Shown: piece after piece, positions 18,650 to 26,741 of the stretch | Layout of the letters: every line of letters begins with the position of its first letter | How positions within the stretch are numbered: position 1 is the stretch's first letter | Assembly (NCBI RefSeq): GCF_001688725.2 | Contig: NZ_CP015401.2 | Span: 4,410,001 to 4,474,000, forward strand | Direction of reading: 5' to 3' | Length of the DNA stretch: 64,000 nucleotides | Source: Bacteroides caecimuris | GTDB lineage: Bacteria > Bacteroidota > Bacteroidia > Bacteroidales > Bacteroidaceae | Program-made: the position numbers and the translations under genes | The notes under the pieces: generated by a model | Databases searched by the model: none | What the model saw: the letters and a program-made list of their open reading frames with translations, nothing else | Told to the model about the DNA's origin: nothing

Positions 18650-18665
18650 TGTTTCACGTGAAACG
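18650..18665. promoter_or_regulatory. parS-like palindrome (possible ParB-binding site)
   Basis: TGTTTCACGTGAAACG matches 15 of 16 bases of the widely conserved chromosomal parS consensus TGTTTCACGTGAAACA. It sits between the mnmG stop and the apt start. mnmG (gidA) lies close to parAB and the origin in many bacteria. Binding by ParB is inferred from the match only. Confidence 0.6.
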
Positions 18666-18672
18666 TTGGCGG

Positions 18673-20559
18673 TTATCGTCCGGAAAGCACCAGTAATACG
18701 TTGATGTCACTTGGCGATACTCCCGGGATTCTGCTCGCTTGGGCAATCGTTTCCGGATCTATCTTTGTCAGCTTTTGCCGGGCTTCGGTCGATAAAGATT
18801 GGATGGAAGCATAATCAAATTTGCCTTTAATCTTGATGCTTTCCAGTCTTGCCAGTTTCTCTGCTATCATTCGTTCTCTGTCGATATATCCTTGATATTT
18901 GATTAGAATTTCGGCAGCTTCGAGAATCTCTTCTTTACGCTTTTGGTTGGATTCAGTCGCTTTATCCAGTTCGCGTTGAAATGCCGGCACATATTTCGAG
19001 ATATTTTCAATTGTCACTTGCGGGCGATTCAGGATTTCTATCAGTTTGCATCCTTGGCGTAGGGGAGTCGTCCCTATCTTCTCGAGGGCATCATTAATTA
19101 ATGCCGGTTTCATCGAATAACTGTGTGCGAAAGAAACAATTTGTTCCACTGCTTCCTTTTTTCCTTTCATTAATTGGTAGCGGTCTTCCTTTGCCAATCC
19201 GAGTTTATAGGCTCGTTCGGTCAGGCGCATATCGGCATCGTCCATGCGTAGCAAGATACGATATTCTGCGCGTGAAGTAAACATCCGGTAAGGCTCGTCG
19301 ACTCCTTTAGTTACCAGGTCGTCGATTAATACGCCGATATATGCTTCATCACGTGCCAGTGTGAAGGCTTCGCCACCGTGGCAATTGATATGCGCATTGA
19401 TTCCGGCTATCAATCCTTGTCCGCCTGCTTCTTCGTATCCGGTAGTACCGTTTACCTGTCCGGCAAAGAATAAATTCCCGATAATCTTCGATTCCAACGT
19501 ATGCTTTAACTGCGTCGGGTCGAAATAGTCATATTCAATCGCATATCCCGGACGATAGATAACCATATCCTTGAAAGCCGGTATTTTCTTTAAAGCGGCA
19601 ATTTGTATGTCCATCGGAAGCGAGGAAGAGAATCCGTTGAGATACAACTCCTGTGTAGTTTCGCCTTCCGGTTCGAGGAACAATTGATGCTGTGTCTTGT
19701 CGGGGAAAGTTACAATCTTCGTTTCAATGCTTGGACAATAACGTGGCCCGATACTTTGAATTTGTCCGTTGAATAGGGGAGAATCCGGCAGTCCGTCACG
19801 TAGAATCTGATGTACCTCTTCATTAGTATAGCATGTCCAGCATTGCAGTTGCTTCAAGTGGCGTACACTGGTATCCATGAAAGAGAATTTGTGAAAGTCA
19901 CATTCACCGTCCTGCGTTTCCATCTGATCGAAATGAACGCTGCGCGCATCGATTCGTACCGGGGTTCCGGTTTTCATCCTTCCGTAAGTGATGCCGTGGC
20001 GGGCGATGGATTCGGTTAATTTGTAAGAAGCCGGTTCTGCCATTCTTCCGCCCGGCAACTGGTGGCGTCCTATGTGCATCAGTCCGTTGAGGAAAGTTCC
20101 TGCGGTGAGGACAACACATTTTGCCTTGAAGGTGACACCCCATGCGGTAACCAGTCCGGTCACTGTGCCGTCTTCAACAAGAAGCTCGCATACGGTATCC
20201 TGCCAGATATGAAGGTTGGGCGTATTTTCCAGTCTCTCCCGCCAAGACCAGATAAACTTTGCGCGGTCGCATTGGGCACGGGGGCTCCACATGGCGGGAC
20301 CTTTCGAGCGATTCAGTATTCGGAACTGGATCGCTGTTTCGTCTGTCACCAATCCCATCTGTCCGCCCAGCGCATCTATTTCACGTACAATTTGTCCTTT
20401 GGCGATTCCACCCACGGCAGGGTTGCAGCTCATCTGTCCAATCTTGTTCATGTCCATCGTAATGAGACAAGTCTTGGAACCTAAATTTGCAGCAGCGGCT
20501 GCTGCTTCGCAACCGGCATGTCCGGCACCAATTACAATTACGTCGTACTTAAAATCCAT
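18673..20559 (-). CDS. mnmG: tRNA uridine-5-carboxymethylaminomethyl modification enzyme MnmG (GidA)
   Basis: FAD-dependent enzyme that, with MnmE, modifies wobble uridine 34 of tRNAs. The start MDFKYDVIVIGAGHAGCEAA carries the FAD-binding GxGxxG motif; the preceding in-frame extension lacks support. GidA signatures are visible: CNPAVGGIAKGQIVREIDALGG and AGQVNGTTGYEEAGGQGL. 628 aa is standard. A -7 element TAACTTTG lies just upstream. The gene is separated from ybeY by an accessory island. Confidence 0.97.
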   Translation of the reverse strand: MDFKYDVIVIGAGHAGCEAAAAAANLGSKTCLITMDMNKIGQMSCNPAVGGIAKGQIVREIDALGGQMGLVTDETAIQFRILNRSKGPAMWSPRAQCDRAKFIWSWRERLENTPNLHIWQDTVCELLVEDGTVTGLVTAWGVTFKAKCVVLTAGTFLNGLMHIGRHQLPGGRMAEPASYKLTESIARHGITYGRMKTGTPVRIDARSVHFDQMETQDGECDFHKFSFMDTSVRHLKQLQCWTCYTNEEVHQILRDGLPDSPLFNGQIQSIGPRYCPSIETKIVTFPDKTQHQLFLEPEGETTQELYLNGFSSSLPMDIQIAALKKIPAFKDMVIYRPGYAIEYDYFDPTQLKHTLESKIIGNLFFAGQVNGTTGYEEAGGQGLIAGINAHINCHGGEAFTLARDEAYIGVLIDDLVTKGVDEPYRMFTSRAEYRILLRMDDADMRLTERAYKLGLAKEDRYQLMKGKKEAVEQIVSFAHSYSMKPALINDALEKIGTTPLRQGCKLIEILNRPQVTIENISKYVPAFQRELDKATESNQKRKEEILEAAEILIKYQGYIDRERMIAEKLARLESIKIKGKFDYASIQSLSTEARQKLTKIDPETIAQASRIPGVSPSDINVLLVLSGR

Positions 20560-20585
20560 TCCTATCTTATTTATTATCAAACGCT

Positions 20586-20593
20586 GCAAAGTT
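20586..20593 (-). promoter_or_regulatory. -7 promoter element of mnmG
   Basis: The minus strand reads TAACTTTG, matching TAnnTTTG, 27 bp before the mnmG ATG. Confidence 0.55.
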
Positions 20594-20974
20594 ACGGAAA
20601 AGTTGCGAGACTTGTATCTTCAACCTGTTTTTGCTTCTGAAAATCCGGGGAGGAATCCGGCTTGACTGAAAAAACGCCGTAGTTTTGGGTTAGAAATATG
20701 CAGATTGTTCGAAAATAGGGTGCTTATTGGTTTTTGTGATTGCATGTTTTGGGATAGAATGGTAATAGATTGTGTTTTAAGTACCCTGTTTTGCTTTCTT
20801 TTTGTTAGTTGTGTGCTTGCTCGATTATGAGTGCAACTAGAAAGTAAAAAGGAAAGATTTGTTAAAAGGACGGACTGTTGTGGGGATAAACGTGAGGTTT
20901 GCACTCAAAATCTACCCTACGTCTTGACATAAGTCAAGAAAATAAGTCTGAATGTAATTTTTTGTATGATGGCT

Positions 20975-21005
20975 TTTGTTGTTTTCGCAAACAGCTATAC
21001 CTTTG
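20975..21005 (+). promoter_or_regulatory. Full -33/-7 promoter of a non-coding transcript
   Basis: TTTG (20975-20978), a 19-bp spacer, then TACCTTTG (20998-21005): both elements of the Bacteroides housekeeping promoter at the right spacing. No gene follows on this strand; a terminator lies 235 bp further on. Confidence 0.75.
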
Positions 21006-21009
21006 CAGT

Positions 21010-21245
21010 GTAGTTGTGAAACTACTTATATTTTAGGTATTAGAAAAAGGTAATAATTGAAAGGTATTAGTTTATAAAATTAGGGTATTAGATTTAAAGA
21101 TTAGTTTTTAGGAAAAAGATTGTTTTGATTAGGTATTAGGAAAAAAGATGTTTTCAGGTAAAGAGTAAATGAAAGATGGAGAAAAAGAAGAATCCCATTT
21201 ATGGGGATTCTTTAAAGGTGGAGCGGAATGATTCGCTCTTTTTTT
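21010..21245 (+). ncRNA. Candidate non-coding RNA of about 235 nt
   Basis: Starts just after a full promoter and ends at a strong terminator. At the 5' end is a hairpin GTAGTT-GTGA-AACTAC (21010-21025). The middle is A/T-rich and carries GTATTAG four times (21037, 21064, 21085, 21133). A GAATCCC/GGGATTC hairpin follows (21190-21210), then the terminator. The only reading frame, from 21176, runs through the terminator and is not credible. No known RNA family was recognised. The region from 20600 to 20970 has no gene. Confidence 0.55.
21221..21245 (+). terminator. Terminator of the candidate non-coding RNA
   Basis: GAGC-G-GAAT-G-ATTC-GCTC forms a hairpin followed by seven T. Confidence 0.75.
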
Positions 21246-21294
21246 GTGCCTTTTTGCAGAATCCTGATTTTATTATGATAGGCGTTTATGATTT

Positions 21295-21513
21295 TCATTC
21301 ATTATTTTTTGCTTTCCATTCCATCAACAATTCGTCAGCTAGATATTCATCGCTCAAGCAGTGCATGTCACCTATTCCTTCACTTATCAGACGATAGGTA
21401 TCCGAATCATAGAAGAATCCGAGTGCGTCTTCATACGGTAAATGGAGGTAGTCGGCAAATAACCGGACTATTCGGGCATATTTCATTTGCAGTATGATTT
21501 TATCGGCTTTCAT
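21295..21513 (-). CDS. DUF3791-type small protein (third gene of the module)
   Basis: 72 aa of unknown function, helical (QMKYARIVRLFADYLHLPYEDALGFFYDSDTY..ISEG). The pattern matches DUF3791 proteins of gut Firmicutes and Bacteroides, usually found beside DUF3990 genes. The start overlaps the DUF3990 gene by 14 bp. In this pairing it would be the antitoxin-like partner, but that is inference. Confidence 0.7.
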   Translation of the reverse strand: MKADKIILQMKYARIVRLFADYLHLPYEDALGFFYDSDTYRLISEGIGDMHCLSDEYLADELLMEWKAKNNE

Positions 21514-22000
21514 GGTCAGTTCCTCCTGTTGTTATTTCCTTGACACTGATAAAATGAAGATGGCGATTTATTATTTCCTGATTCAAGATGCATAATTGAT
21601 GATTGGGATGCTCAAATGCCAGCCTTCCCAATGCGTCATCTTTGCCCATGGCTCCGGAAAAATAGAGGTCAATGGTATTGAATACCTTGTCATTGGCTAT
21701 GCCGCCCTCCACTAAATCGAAAAGTCCATCTTGTGTTCCCTTGCGGCATTTTCCTACATAGTCCAGCCATTCTTCATCATAACTTTGAAATATTTTAATC
21801 TTAAAGTCTGATAGTTCGTCATCCAACAGGTATTCATTAATATAAGCTTTCTGTTTTCTGAGTAGAAAACGCATGGCGTATTTATGGGCTTGGTCAAACA
21901 AAGAAGTCAGATAAAATCCTTTTCCAAAATCCAAATGTTCTCGTGAATGATATACATCCGGTTGTTTGATGACTAATGATGATGCATGATATAGTGTCAC
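21500..22000 (-). CDS. DUF3990 protein, ADP-ribosyltransferase-like
   Basis: 166 aa. The start is GTG (22000), overlapping the stop of the upstream DUF3791 gene as GTGA, so it is translationally coupled. The N-terminus (LYHASSLVIKQPDVYHSREHLDFGKGFYLTS, split as LYHAS and DFGKGFYLT) follows the DUF3990 pattern, which resembles the first strand and aromatic loop of ADP-ribosyltransferase folds. No activity is established from sequence. It is flanked on both sides by DUF3791 genes, suggesting a toxin-antitoxin or signalling module. Confidence 0.72.
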   Translation of the reverse strand: MTLYHASSLVIKQPDVYHSREHLDFGKGFYLTSLFDQAHKYAMRFLLRKQKAYINEYLLDDELSDFKIKIFQSYDEEWLDYVGKCRKGTQDGLFDLVEGGIANDKVFNTIDLYFSGAMGKDDALGRLAFEHPNHQLCILNQEIINRHLHFISVKEITTGGTDHESR

Positions 22001-22212
22001 GCTAATACCCCTTTCTCTTTCATGTATTGGATAAGATCCTCCACGATGTATTCTTTACTGAATGTATGAAGTACATCATATCCCGGAATCAGATAATCTG
22101 TCAGTATTCCGGAAGTACGCAGTAATTCATATATTTTCCCTGCGCTCATTTCCAATGCTTCTGCAAGGCTTCCTACGCAAAAGGTTGTAAAACTCAACGT
22201 CTCAAAATTCAT
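21997..22212 (-). CDS. DUF3791-type small protein (first gene of the module)
   Basis: 71 aa from the ATG at 22212. It ends by overlapping the GTG start of the DUF3990 gene. Sequence such as FTTFCVGSLAEALEMSAGKIYELLRTSGILTDYLIPGYDVLHT is helical and fits DUF3791, differing from the third gene, so the two are not recent duplicates. A -7 element TATTTTTG lies 24 bp upstream, and all three genes look like one transcript. Confidence 0.68.
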   Translation of the reverse strand: MNFETLSFTTFCVGSLAEALEMSAGKIYELLRTSGILTDYLIPGYDVLHTFSKEYIVEDLIQYMKEKGVLA

Positions 22213-22235
22213 ATCCGTCAATTGATTGTTATTTG

Positions 22236-22243
22236 CAAAAATA
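22236..22243 (-). promoter_or_regulatory. -7 promoter element of the DUF3791/DUF3990 module
   Basis: The minus strand reads TATTTTTG, matching TAnnTTTG, 24 bp before the first ATG. Confidence 0.55.
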
Positions 22244-22340
22244 GTACTAATTCTTCGTAAATCAATCGGTTCTTTTAATTTTTATTCGATTGGTTGTTCA
22301 TTCTCTTCACATTGAGATAAGTTTCAAACTATCAGTCATT

Positions 22341-22574
22341 TTACGTGATTCGTTGCATGATATCATTTCCTTCACGTCCTTCACACCCTTCATCGCGTGG
22401 ATTCTCCGCATCTCTCGACACCTCATAATAACCGATCCCCTTGATATGTACTTCTTTTCCCTCACGCAATCCGTGTCCACTTTACCATTCATGGAGATAC
22501 GCGGATGCAACATTACTTCCTTCCTCTTCTGAAGAAGCGTTCGGGGTTTCATATCAGTCAAATACGATAGCCAT
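22341..22574 (-). pseudogene. Broken HU-family DNA-binding protein gene
   Basis: Reading from the ATG at 22574 gives MAIVFD, a TGA stop, then YETPNASSEEEG. A second frame then continues with LHPRISMNGKVDTD, and the first frame resumes with LREGKEVHIKGIGYYEV. These are the start, middle and helix-hairpin parts of the Bacteroides HU-like DNA-binding proteins, about 125 aa when intact. Two stops, frame changes and loss of the helix block between VDTD and LREG make it a pseudogene. Confidence 0.8.
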
Positions 22575-22599
22575 TATTATTTCTTAAGTAGTTAAGGAC

Positions 22600-24137
22600 T
22601 GAACCAAAATTAAACGATAGTAATTGAAAGTTACCTTATGAAAGTACGAATGCAGAAAACATCAGCCCAAGCTAATGACTGCCCTCAAAGAGATAGGACG
22701 GCATCCGAATGGTATGCGGGAGTGCAGACTTTCATGTGGATGACCGAAGACAACATCGTGGAAGTACCATTTGACAAAGAACACCTGTTGGAAATCATCC
22801 TCAGTCCATTGAATTTGAACAAATCCTATAAAGCAGTAGTCAGGAACAGTGGAAGTGGCGGTATAGACAAGATGTCATGCGAAGAGTTGTTGCCATGGTT
22901 AAAGGCCAATAAGGATGAACTGATAAGTTCTTTGCAGTGCGGGACTTACCGTCCCAACCCAGTACGCAGGGTAGAAATTCCCAAGGACAATGGCAAGAAA
23001 CGCCTTTTAGGAATCCCTACAGTGGTAGACCGATTGGTGCAACAAGCCATAAACCAAATACTGACCCCGATATACGAGCGTCAGTTCTCAAAGACAAGTT
23101 ACGGTTTCCGTCCCCAAAGGTGCTGCCATGATGCCCTTCGAAAGGCTCAGAAGATAGTGGATAAAGGCTATAAATATGTAGTCGACCTCGACCTTGAGCG
23201 TTTCTTTGATACGGTAAGTCATAGCAAGCTGATAGAGATACTCAGCCGCACTATAAAGGATGGGAGGGTAATAATCCTGATACACAAATATCTTCGCAGT
23301 GGTGTAATAAACAGAGGATTGTTTGAGATAAGTACAGAAGGTACTCCTCAAGGAGGTCCTTTAAGTCCTCTGCTGAGCAATATCCTGCTCAATGAACTTG
23401 ATAAGGAACTGGAAAGACGTGGGGTTCCTTTCGTTCGTTATGCAGACGATGCGGTGATATTTTGTAAATCCAAGCGTGCTGCCCAGCGTGTGAAGGAATC
23501 AATAACCCGGTTCATAGAAGGGAAACTCTTCCTTAAAGTGAACCGTGAAAAGACGGTTGTATCTAATATAAGAGGAGTTAAGTTCCTGGGCTACTCTTTC
23601 TATGTGATGAAAGGACAATGTCTCCTGACTGTACATCCCAAATCCAAGATTAAGCTGAAGTCGAAACTCAAAGAACTGACCAGTCGTAGTAATGGGTATG
23701 GATATGAAATCAGGAAACAGAAACTCAAGAATTACATAATGGGATGGGTTGCTTACTTCCATCTTGCACAAATAAAACGTCTTTGTACAGAAACCGATGA
23801 ATGGTTAAGACGACGGATACGCATGTGTATCTGGAAATCATGGAAGAATGTTAAGACCAGAGTGTCAAACCTAAAGAAATGTGGTGCTCTTGCTTGGCAG
23901 GCATATCAATGGGGAAACACTCGTCTCGGTTATTGGCGTGTGGCAAACAGCCGACTTGTAACCTCAGCAATGTCCAATGACAAGTTGCGAAGGGCTGGTT
24001 ATGTGGGATTAATGGACTGCTACCTCAAATGGTGCCCAAAATAGGAACCGCCGTATGCCGAACGGCACGTACGGTGGTGTGAGAGGTCGGAAAACGAAAG
24101 TAGGAAGAAAACTACTTCGTTTTCCTCCTGCTCGATT
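22600..24137 (+). mobile_element. Group II intron, apparently 5'-truncated
   Basis: Downstream of the maturase stop, 24045-24087 folds as a domain V-type hairpin (CCGCCGTATGCCG pairing with CGGCACGTACGGTGG). It is followed by a domain VI-type hairpin (GAAAACGAAAGTAG pairing with CTACTTCGTTTTC, 24090-24124) and a 3' end near CTCGAT (about 24136). Upstream of the maturase there is no GTGYG 5' boundary and only about 60 bp before the start codon of another gene fragment; a full intron needs several hundred bases of domains I-III there. The left boundary given here is approximate. Confidence 0.7.
22638..24044 (+). CDS. ltrA: Group II intron reverse transcriptase/maturase
   Basis: 468 aa. RT blocks: KRLLGIPTVVDRLVQQAI, YGFRPQRCCHDAL, VVDLDLERFFDTV, GTPQGGPLSPLLSNI, and the catalytic FVRYADDAVIF. 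It is followed by the thumb and the GIIM maturase domain (YIMGWVAYFHLA..). No HNH endonuclease domain follows. It splices and mobilises its own intron. The reading frame is intact. The 5' side is only about 60 bp from an HU pseudogene, so the usual intron domains I-III appear absent. Confidence 0.93.
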   Translation: MKVRMQKTSAQANDCPQRDRTASEWYAGVQTFMWMTEDNIVEVPFDKEHLLEIILSPLNLNKSYKAVVRNSGSGGIDKMSCEELLPWLKANKDELISSLQCGTYRPNPVRRVEIPKDNGKKRLLGIPTVVDRLVQQAINQILTPIYERQFSKTSYGFRPQRCCHDALRKAQKIVDKGYKYVVDLDLERFFDTVSHSKLIEILSRTIKDGRVIILIHKYLRSGVINRGLFEISTEGTPQGGPLSPLLSNILLNELDKELERRGVPFVRYADDAVIFCKSKRAAQRVKESITRFIEGKLFLKVNREKTVVSNIRGVKFLGYSFYVMKGQCLLTVHPKSKIKLKSKLKELTSRSNGYGYEIRKQKLKNYIMGWVAYFHLAQIKRLCTETDEWLRRRIRMCIWKSWKNVKTRVSNLKKCGALAWQAYQWGNTRLGYWRVANSRLVTSAMSNDKLRRAGYVGLMDCYLKWCPK

Positions 24138-24210
24138 TACAGTATTTATACAGTATAGTATGTTTGAATAAACCGTTTGTTTATTGAAATTGTTTGCTGT
24201 TGAGGCTTGC

Positions 24211-24630
24211 TTATGCTTTTCGCATGGTCAATGCCTTATTCTCCGCATCTTCCATAATCTCCCGCTCTCCGGGACCTTTATCATTGATGCCGCACAAGTG
24301 AAGAATTCCGTGGATAATCACACGATGCAGTTCGTCTTCGTATGAGGCGCCAAACTGTTCCGCATTGGTGCGTATCGTATCCAGACTGATGAATAAGTCA
24401 CCTGACAGACGATCGCCTTCGCAATAATCGAAAGTAATAATGTCCGTGTAGTAGTCGTGTTGCAGATACTGACGGTTTACCTCCAGAATCTTTTCGTCCG
24501 AGCAGAAGATATAAGCGATTTCACCAAGTCTTTTCCCGTAAGAAGCAGCTACCGCCTTTATCCATTCCGTAGTCTCGCGTTTCTTGATATCAGGCATTTT
24601 TACGCCTTCTGTTTGATAAGTTACAGCCAT
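24211..24630 (-). CDS. ybeY: Endoribonuclease YbeY
   Basis: Metal-dependent RNase in 16S rRNA 3' maturation and ribosome quality control. 139 aa. The zinc motif is VIIHGILHLCGINDKGPGE, the Bacteroidetes form of HGxLHLxGxDH. DIITFDYCEGDRLSGDLFIS is also typical. It begins 16 bp after the SpmAB-like gene. The accessory island begins right after its stop. Confidence 0.94.
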   Translation of the reverse strand: MAVTYQTEGVKMPDIKKRETTEWIKAVAASYGKRLGEIAYIFCSDEKILEVNRQYLQHDYYTDIITFDYCEGDRLSGDLFISLDTIRTNAEQFGASYEDELHRVIIHGILHLCGINDKGPGEREIMEDAENKALTMRKA

Positions 24631-24646
24631 AATTGAATGTTATGAT

Positions 24647-25879
24647 TTAAAAGAAAAATAAATAACTGATTAAGATAGCGGCTATAATACCCGAGAAGTC
24701 TGCTATCAGACCGCAAGTTACCGCATTACGAGTTTTGGTGATCCCTACACTGCCGAAATAAACCGCCAGAATGTAGAATGTGGTGTCCGAAGCCCCGCGA
24801 ACTATACAACTCATACGCCCTACAAACGAATCCGGTCCCAGTTCTTTCATCGTATCGATCATCAATCCGTTCGCACCGCTGCCGCTAAGCGATTTCATCA
24901 ATGCAGTAGGCAGTGCACCTACAAAGCTCGTGTCGACTCCGCATAAGCCTACTATATAGCCGATGCCTCCCACCAGAAAATCCATTGCTCCCGAAGTGCG
25001 GAACACTGCAATTCCTACAAGGAAGGCAACCAGATAAGGGATGATGCGTACAGCTGTCGTAAATCCCTCTTTGGCTCCTTCTACAAACGAATCGTATACA
25101 TTGATTTTCTTTCTGACTCCCGTCAAGATAAACAGGATGATGACACTGAACAGCAGAATATTCGCTATCAATGTAGAATAAGTACCCATGTCCTCTCGCG
25201 AAACGCTTAGGAACAGATAAATCAAGCCGGAAAAGAAAAGGCAGATAACGCCCATTAAAAGGAGAATAGGCTTATTGATCAAGTTTATCTTTTGAGCGAT
25301 GCTGACTGCTATGACTCCTACTAAAGTGGAAATGAAAGTACTTAGCAGGATAGGGATAAATACATCTGTAGGCTGTGCAGCCCCCATTTGTGCGCGATAT
25401 ACCATGATACTGATCGGAATGATGATAAGGCCGGATGTGTTAATCACCAAAAACATAATCATCGGATTGGAAGCCGTGTCCTTTTTCGGATTCAGTTCTT
25501 GCAGCTCTTTCATCGCTTTCAGCCCCAGTGGGGTGGCTGCATTGTCGAGGCCAAGCATATTGGCAGACATATTCATGAAGATGGACCCTAACACCGGGTG
25601 CCCTTTAGGAATGTCCGGAAACAGCCGGCAAAGCACCGGACTAAGAAAGCGAGCCAGCGCATTAATCAATCCGCTATTCTCTCCGATTTTCATGATACCT
25701 AGCCAAAGAGCCAACACTCCCGTAAGCCCTAAAGAAATCTCGAAAGCTGTTTTTGAAGAATCGAATGTAGCGTTCATGATAGCCGTAAATATCTCCGTAT
25801 CTCCCCCAAAAATCACTTTTGCAAGGGCGATGATAAAGGCGACGACAAAGAATCCTATCCAAATGTAATTTAAAACCAT
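24647..25879 (-). CDS. SpmA/SpmB-type nucleoside recognition domain membrane protein
   Basis: 410 aa, about ten membrane helices. The two halves correspond to the spore maturation proteins A and B of Firmicutes (N-half GLTGVLALWLGIMKIGENSGL and NMSANMLGLDNAATPLGLKAM; C-half GANGLMIDTMKELGPDSFVG and GASDTTFYILAVYFG), fused in one chain, as is usual in Bacteroidetes. Each half carries a nucleoside-recognition (Gate) domain. A transporter role is likely but the substrate is unknown. Sporulation is not expected here. Confidence 0.85.
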   Translation of the reverse strand: MVLNYIWIGFFVVAFIIALAKVIFGGDTEIFTAIMNATFDSSKTAFEISLGLTGVLALWLGIMKIGENSGLINALARFLSPVLCRLFPDIPKGHPVLGSIFMNMSANMLGLDNAATPLGLKAMKELQELNPKKDTASNPMIMFLVINTSGLIIIPISIMVYRAQMGAAQPTDVFIPILLSTFISTLVGVIAVSIAQKINLINKPILLLMGVICLFFSGLIYLFLSVSREDMGTYSTLIANILLFSVIILFILTGVRKKINVYDSFVEGAKEGFTTAVRIIPYLVAFLVGIAVFRTSGAMDFLVGGIGYIVGLCGVDTSFVGALPTALMKSLSGSGANGLMIDTMKELGPDSFVGRMSCIVRGASDTTFYILAVYFGSVGITKTRNAVTCGLIADFSGIIAAILISYLFFF

Positions 25880-25973
25880 TGTAATCCAGTTAAAATAGAA
25901 TGATACAAAGGTAGATAAAAGATTGATTTGTCTCTGTGTTCTTTATTATTTTCTAGGGCAACTGTGCTAAAAA

Positions 25974-26053
25974 TAACGTAAGTTCGATATAATTTCGCCC
26001 GCATGGTTTCCCCTCCTTCGGGAATAGTACAAGCTTATATCGAACTGACGTTA
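25974..26053. repeat. MITE-like hairpin element, copy 1
   Basis: 80 bp with 19-bp terminal inverted repeats (TAACGTAAGTTCGATATAA and TTATATCGAACTGACGTTA, one mismatch). The inside contains CGCATGGTTTCC and GAATAGTACAAGC, both also found in the second copy at 61618-61707. No coding capacity. Confidence 0.85.
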
Positions 26054-26406
26054 CCGTCATATCGTTTCAGTCCATTTGAATTCAGCTTTTGCAATTCTCC
26101 TCCCATAGAAGTTTTTTTCATTTTTGCCCTCATGCCCTCACATTTCCCTCTCAATCCCTTTATTCATGGTGCTTTCCGCTGTGAGAGCAAGTGTGATAGC
26201 AGAGTGAGGGCAGGCGTTTGCCCTCATTCTCCGAATTTGCCGTTTTCGATTCAATCCGTTGATTGATAATGATATATGTGCTTTTCGTGCCTCTGCAAGC
26301 ACTCCTCTGTTGATTTTCATTTTTCACAGTGTCCTTGCCAGTCAATCTGTAACAAGAATAAAGAAACAACTAGTCAACCATTACCGGAGAAGTACAGCTT
26401 CTCTTT

Positions 26407-26541
26407 TTCCCACATATTGTGGGAAAATATTCCCTCACATTACGGGAATTTGTTCCCAAGCAGTCGGGAATATTTTCCCAAGCAGTCGGGAATGTTTTCC
26501 CATAATATGAGGGAATACTTTCCCACAATATATGGGAAAGT
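26407..26541. repeat. Array of six 22-23 bp palindromic units
   Basis: Units begin at 26407, 26430, 26453, 26475, 26497 and 26520. Each has TTCCC, 8-9 variable bases, GGGAA, then a short A/T-rich spacer. The two central units share AAGCAGTC; the others have different A/T-rich centres. The regular 22-23 bp step places every small palindrome on about the same face of the helix. Confidence 0.85.
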
Positions 26542-26711
26542 CGGGACTTGTATCATTTAGTTCATTTCCGCACCGTTTAGCTTAAGACGCACAGATTTGA
26601 ATCAAATTAGATGCGGTTGCCCTCATTGATTTTCTTTATGTTATTTTGAAATCCGGATACCGATTGGAGTTTTTCTTCGTCTTTCGTATACTGAAAATGA
26701 ATGTAAATCTC

Positions 26712-26719
26712 TATCTTTG
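26712..26719 (+). promoter_or_regulatory. -7 promoter element of ruvB
   Basis: TATCTTTG matches TAnnTTTG, 22 bp before the ruvB ATG. Confidence 0.6.
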
Positions 26720-26741
26720 TCTCCTACTTTTCAAGAAATAA

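Larger units (their letters stand above)
25880..26741. other. Long intergenic region rich in repeats
   Basis: 862 bp without a credible gene. It holds a hairpin element (25974-26053), several GCCCTCA words (26126, 26134, 26220, about 26619) with TGAGGGCA in reverse near 26205, a palindromic array (26407-26541) and the ruvB promoter (26712-26719). Short open frames here are interrupted by the repeats and lack ribosome binding sites. Confidence 0.7.

Noticed and set aside
20620..20904. 94-codon minus-strand frame upstream of mnmG
   Set aside because: Low-complexity, no family resemblance, and it would lie across the mnmG promoter region.
21176..21397. 73-codon plus-strand frame inside the non-coding RNA candidate
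   Set aside because: It reads through the terminator and into the antisense of the DUF3791 gene.
22307..22561. 84-codon minus-strand frame as a gene
   Set aside because: It is one of the two frames of the broken HU-like gene; only its early part (LHPRISMNGKVDTD) has family resemblance.
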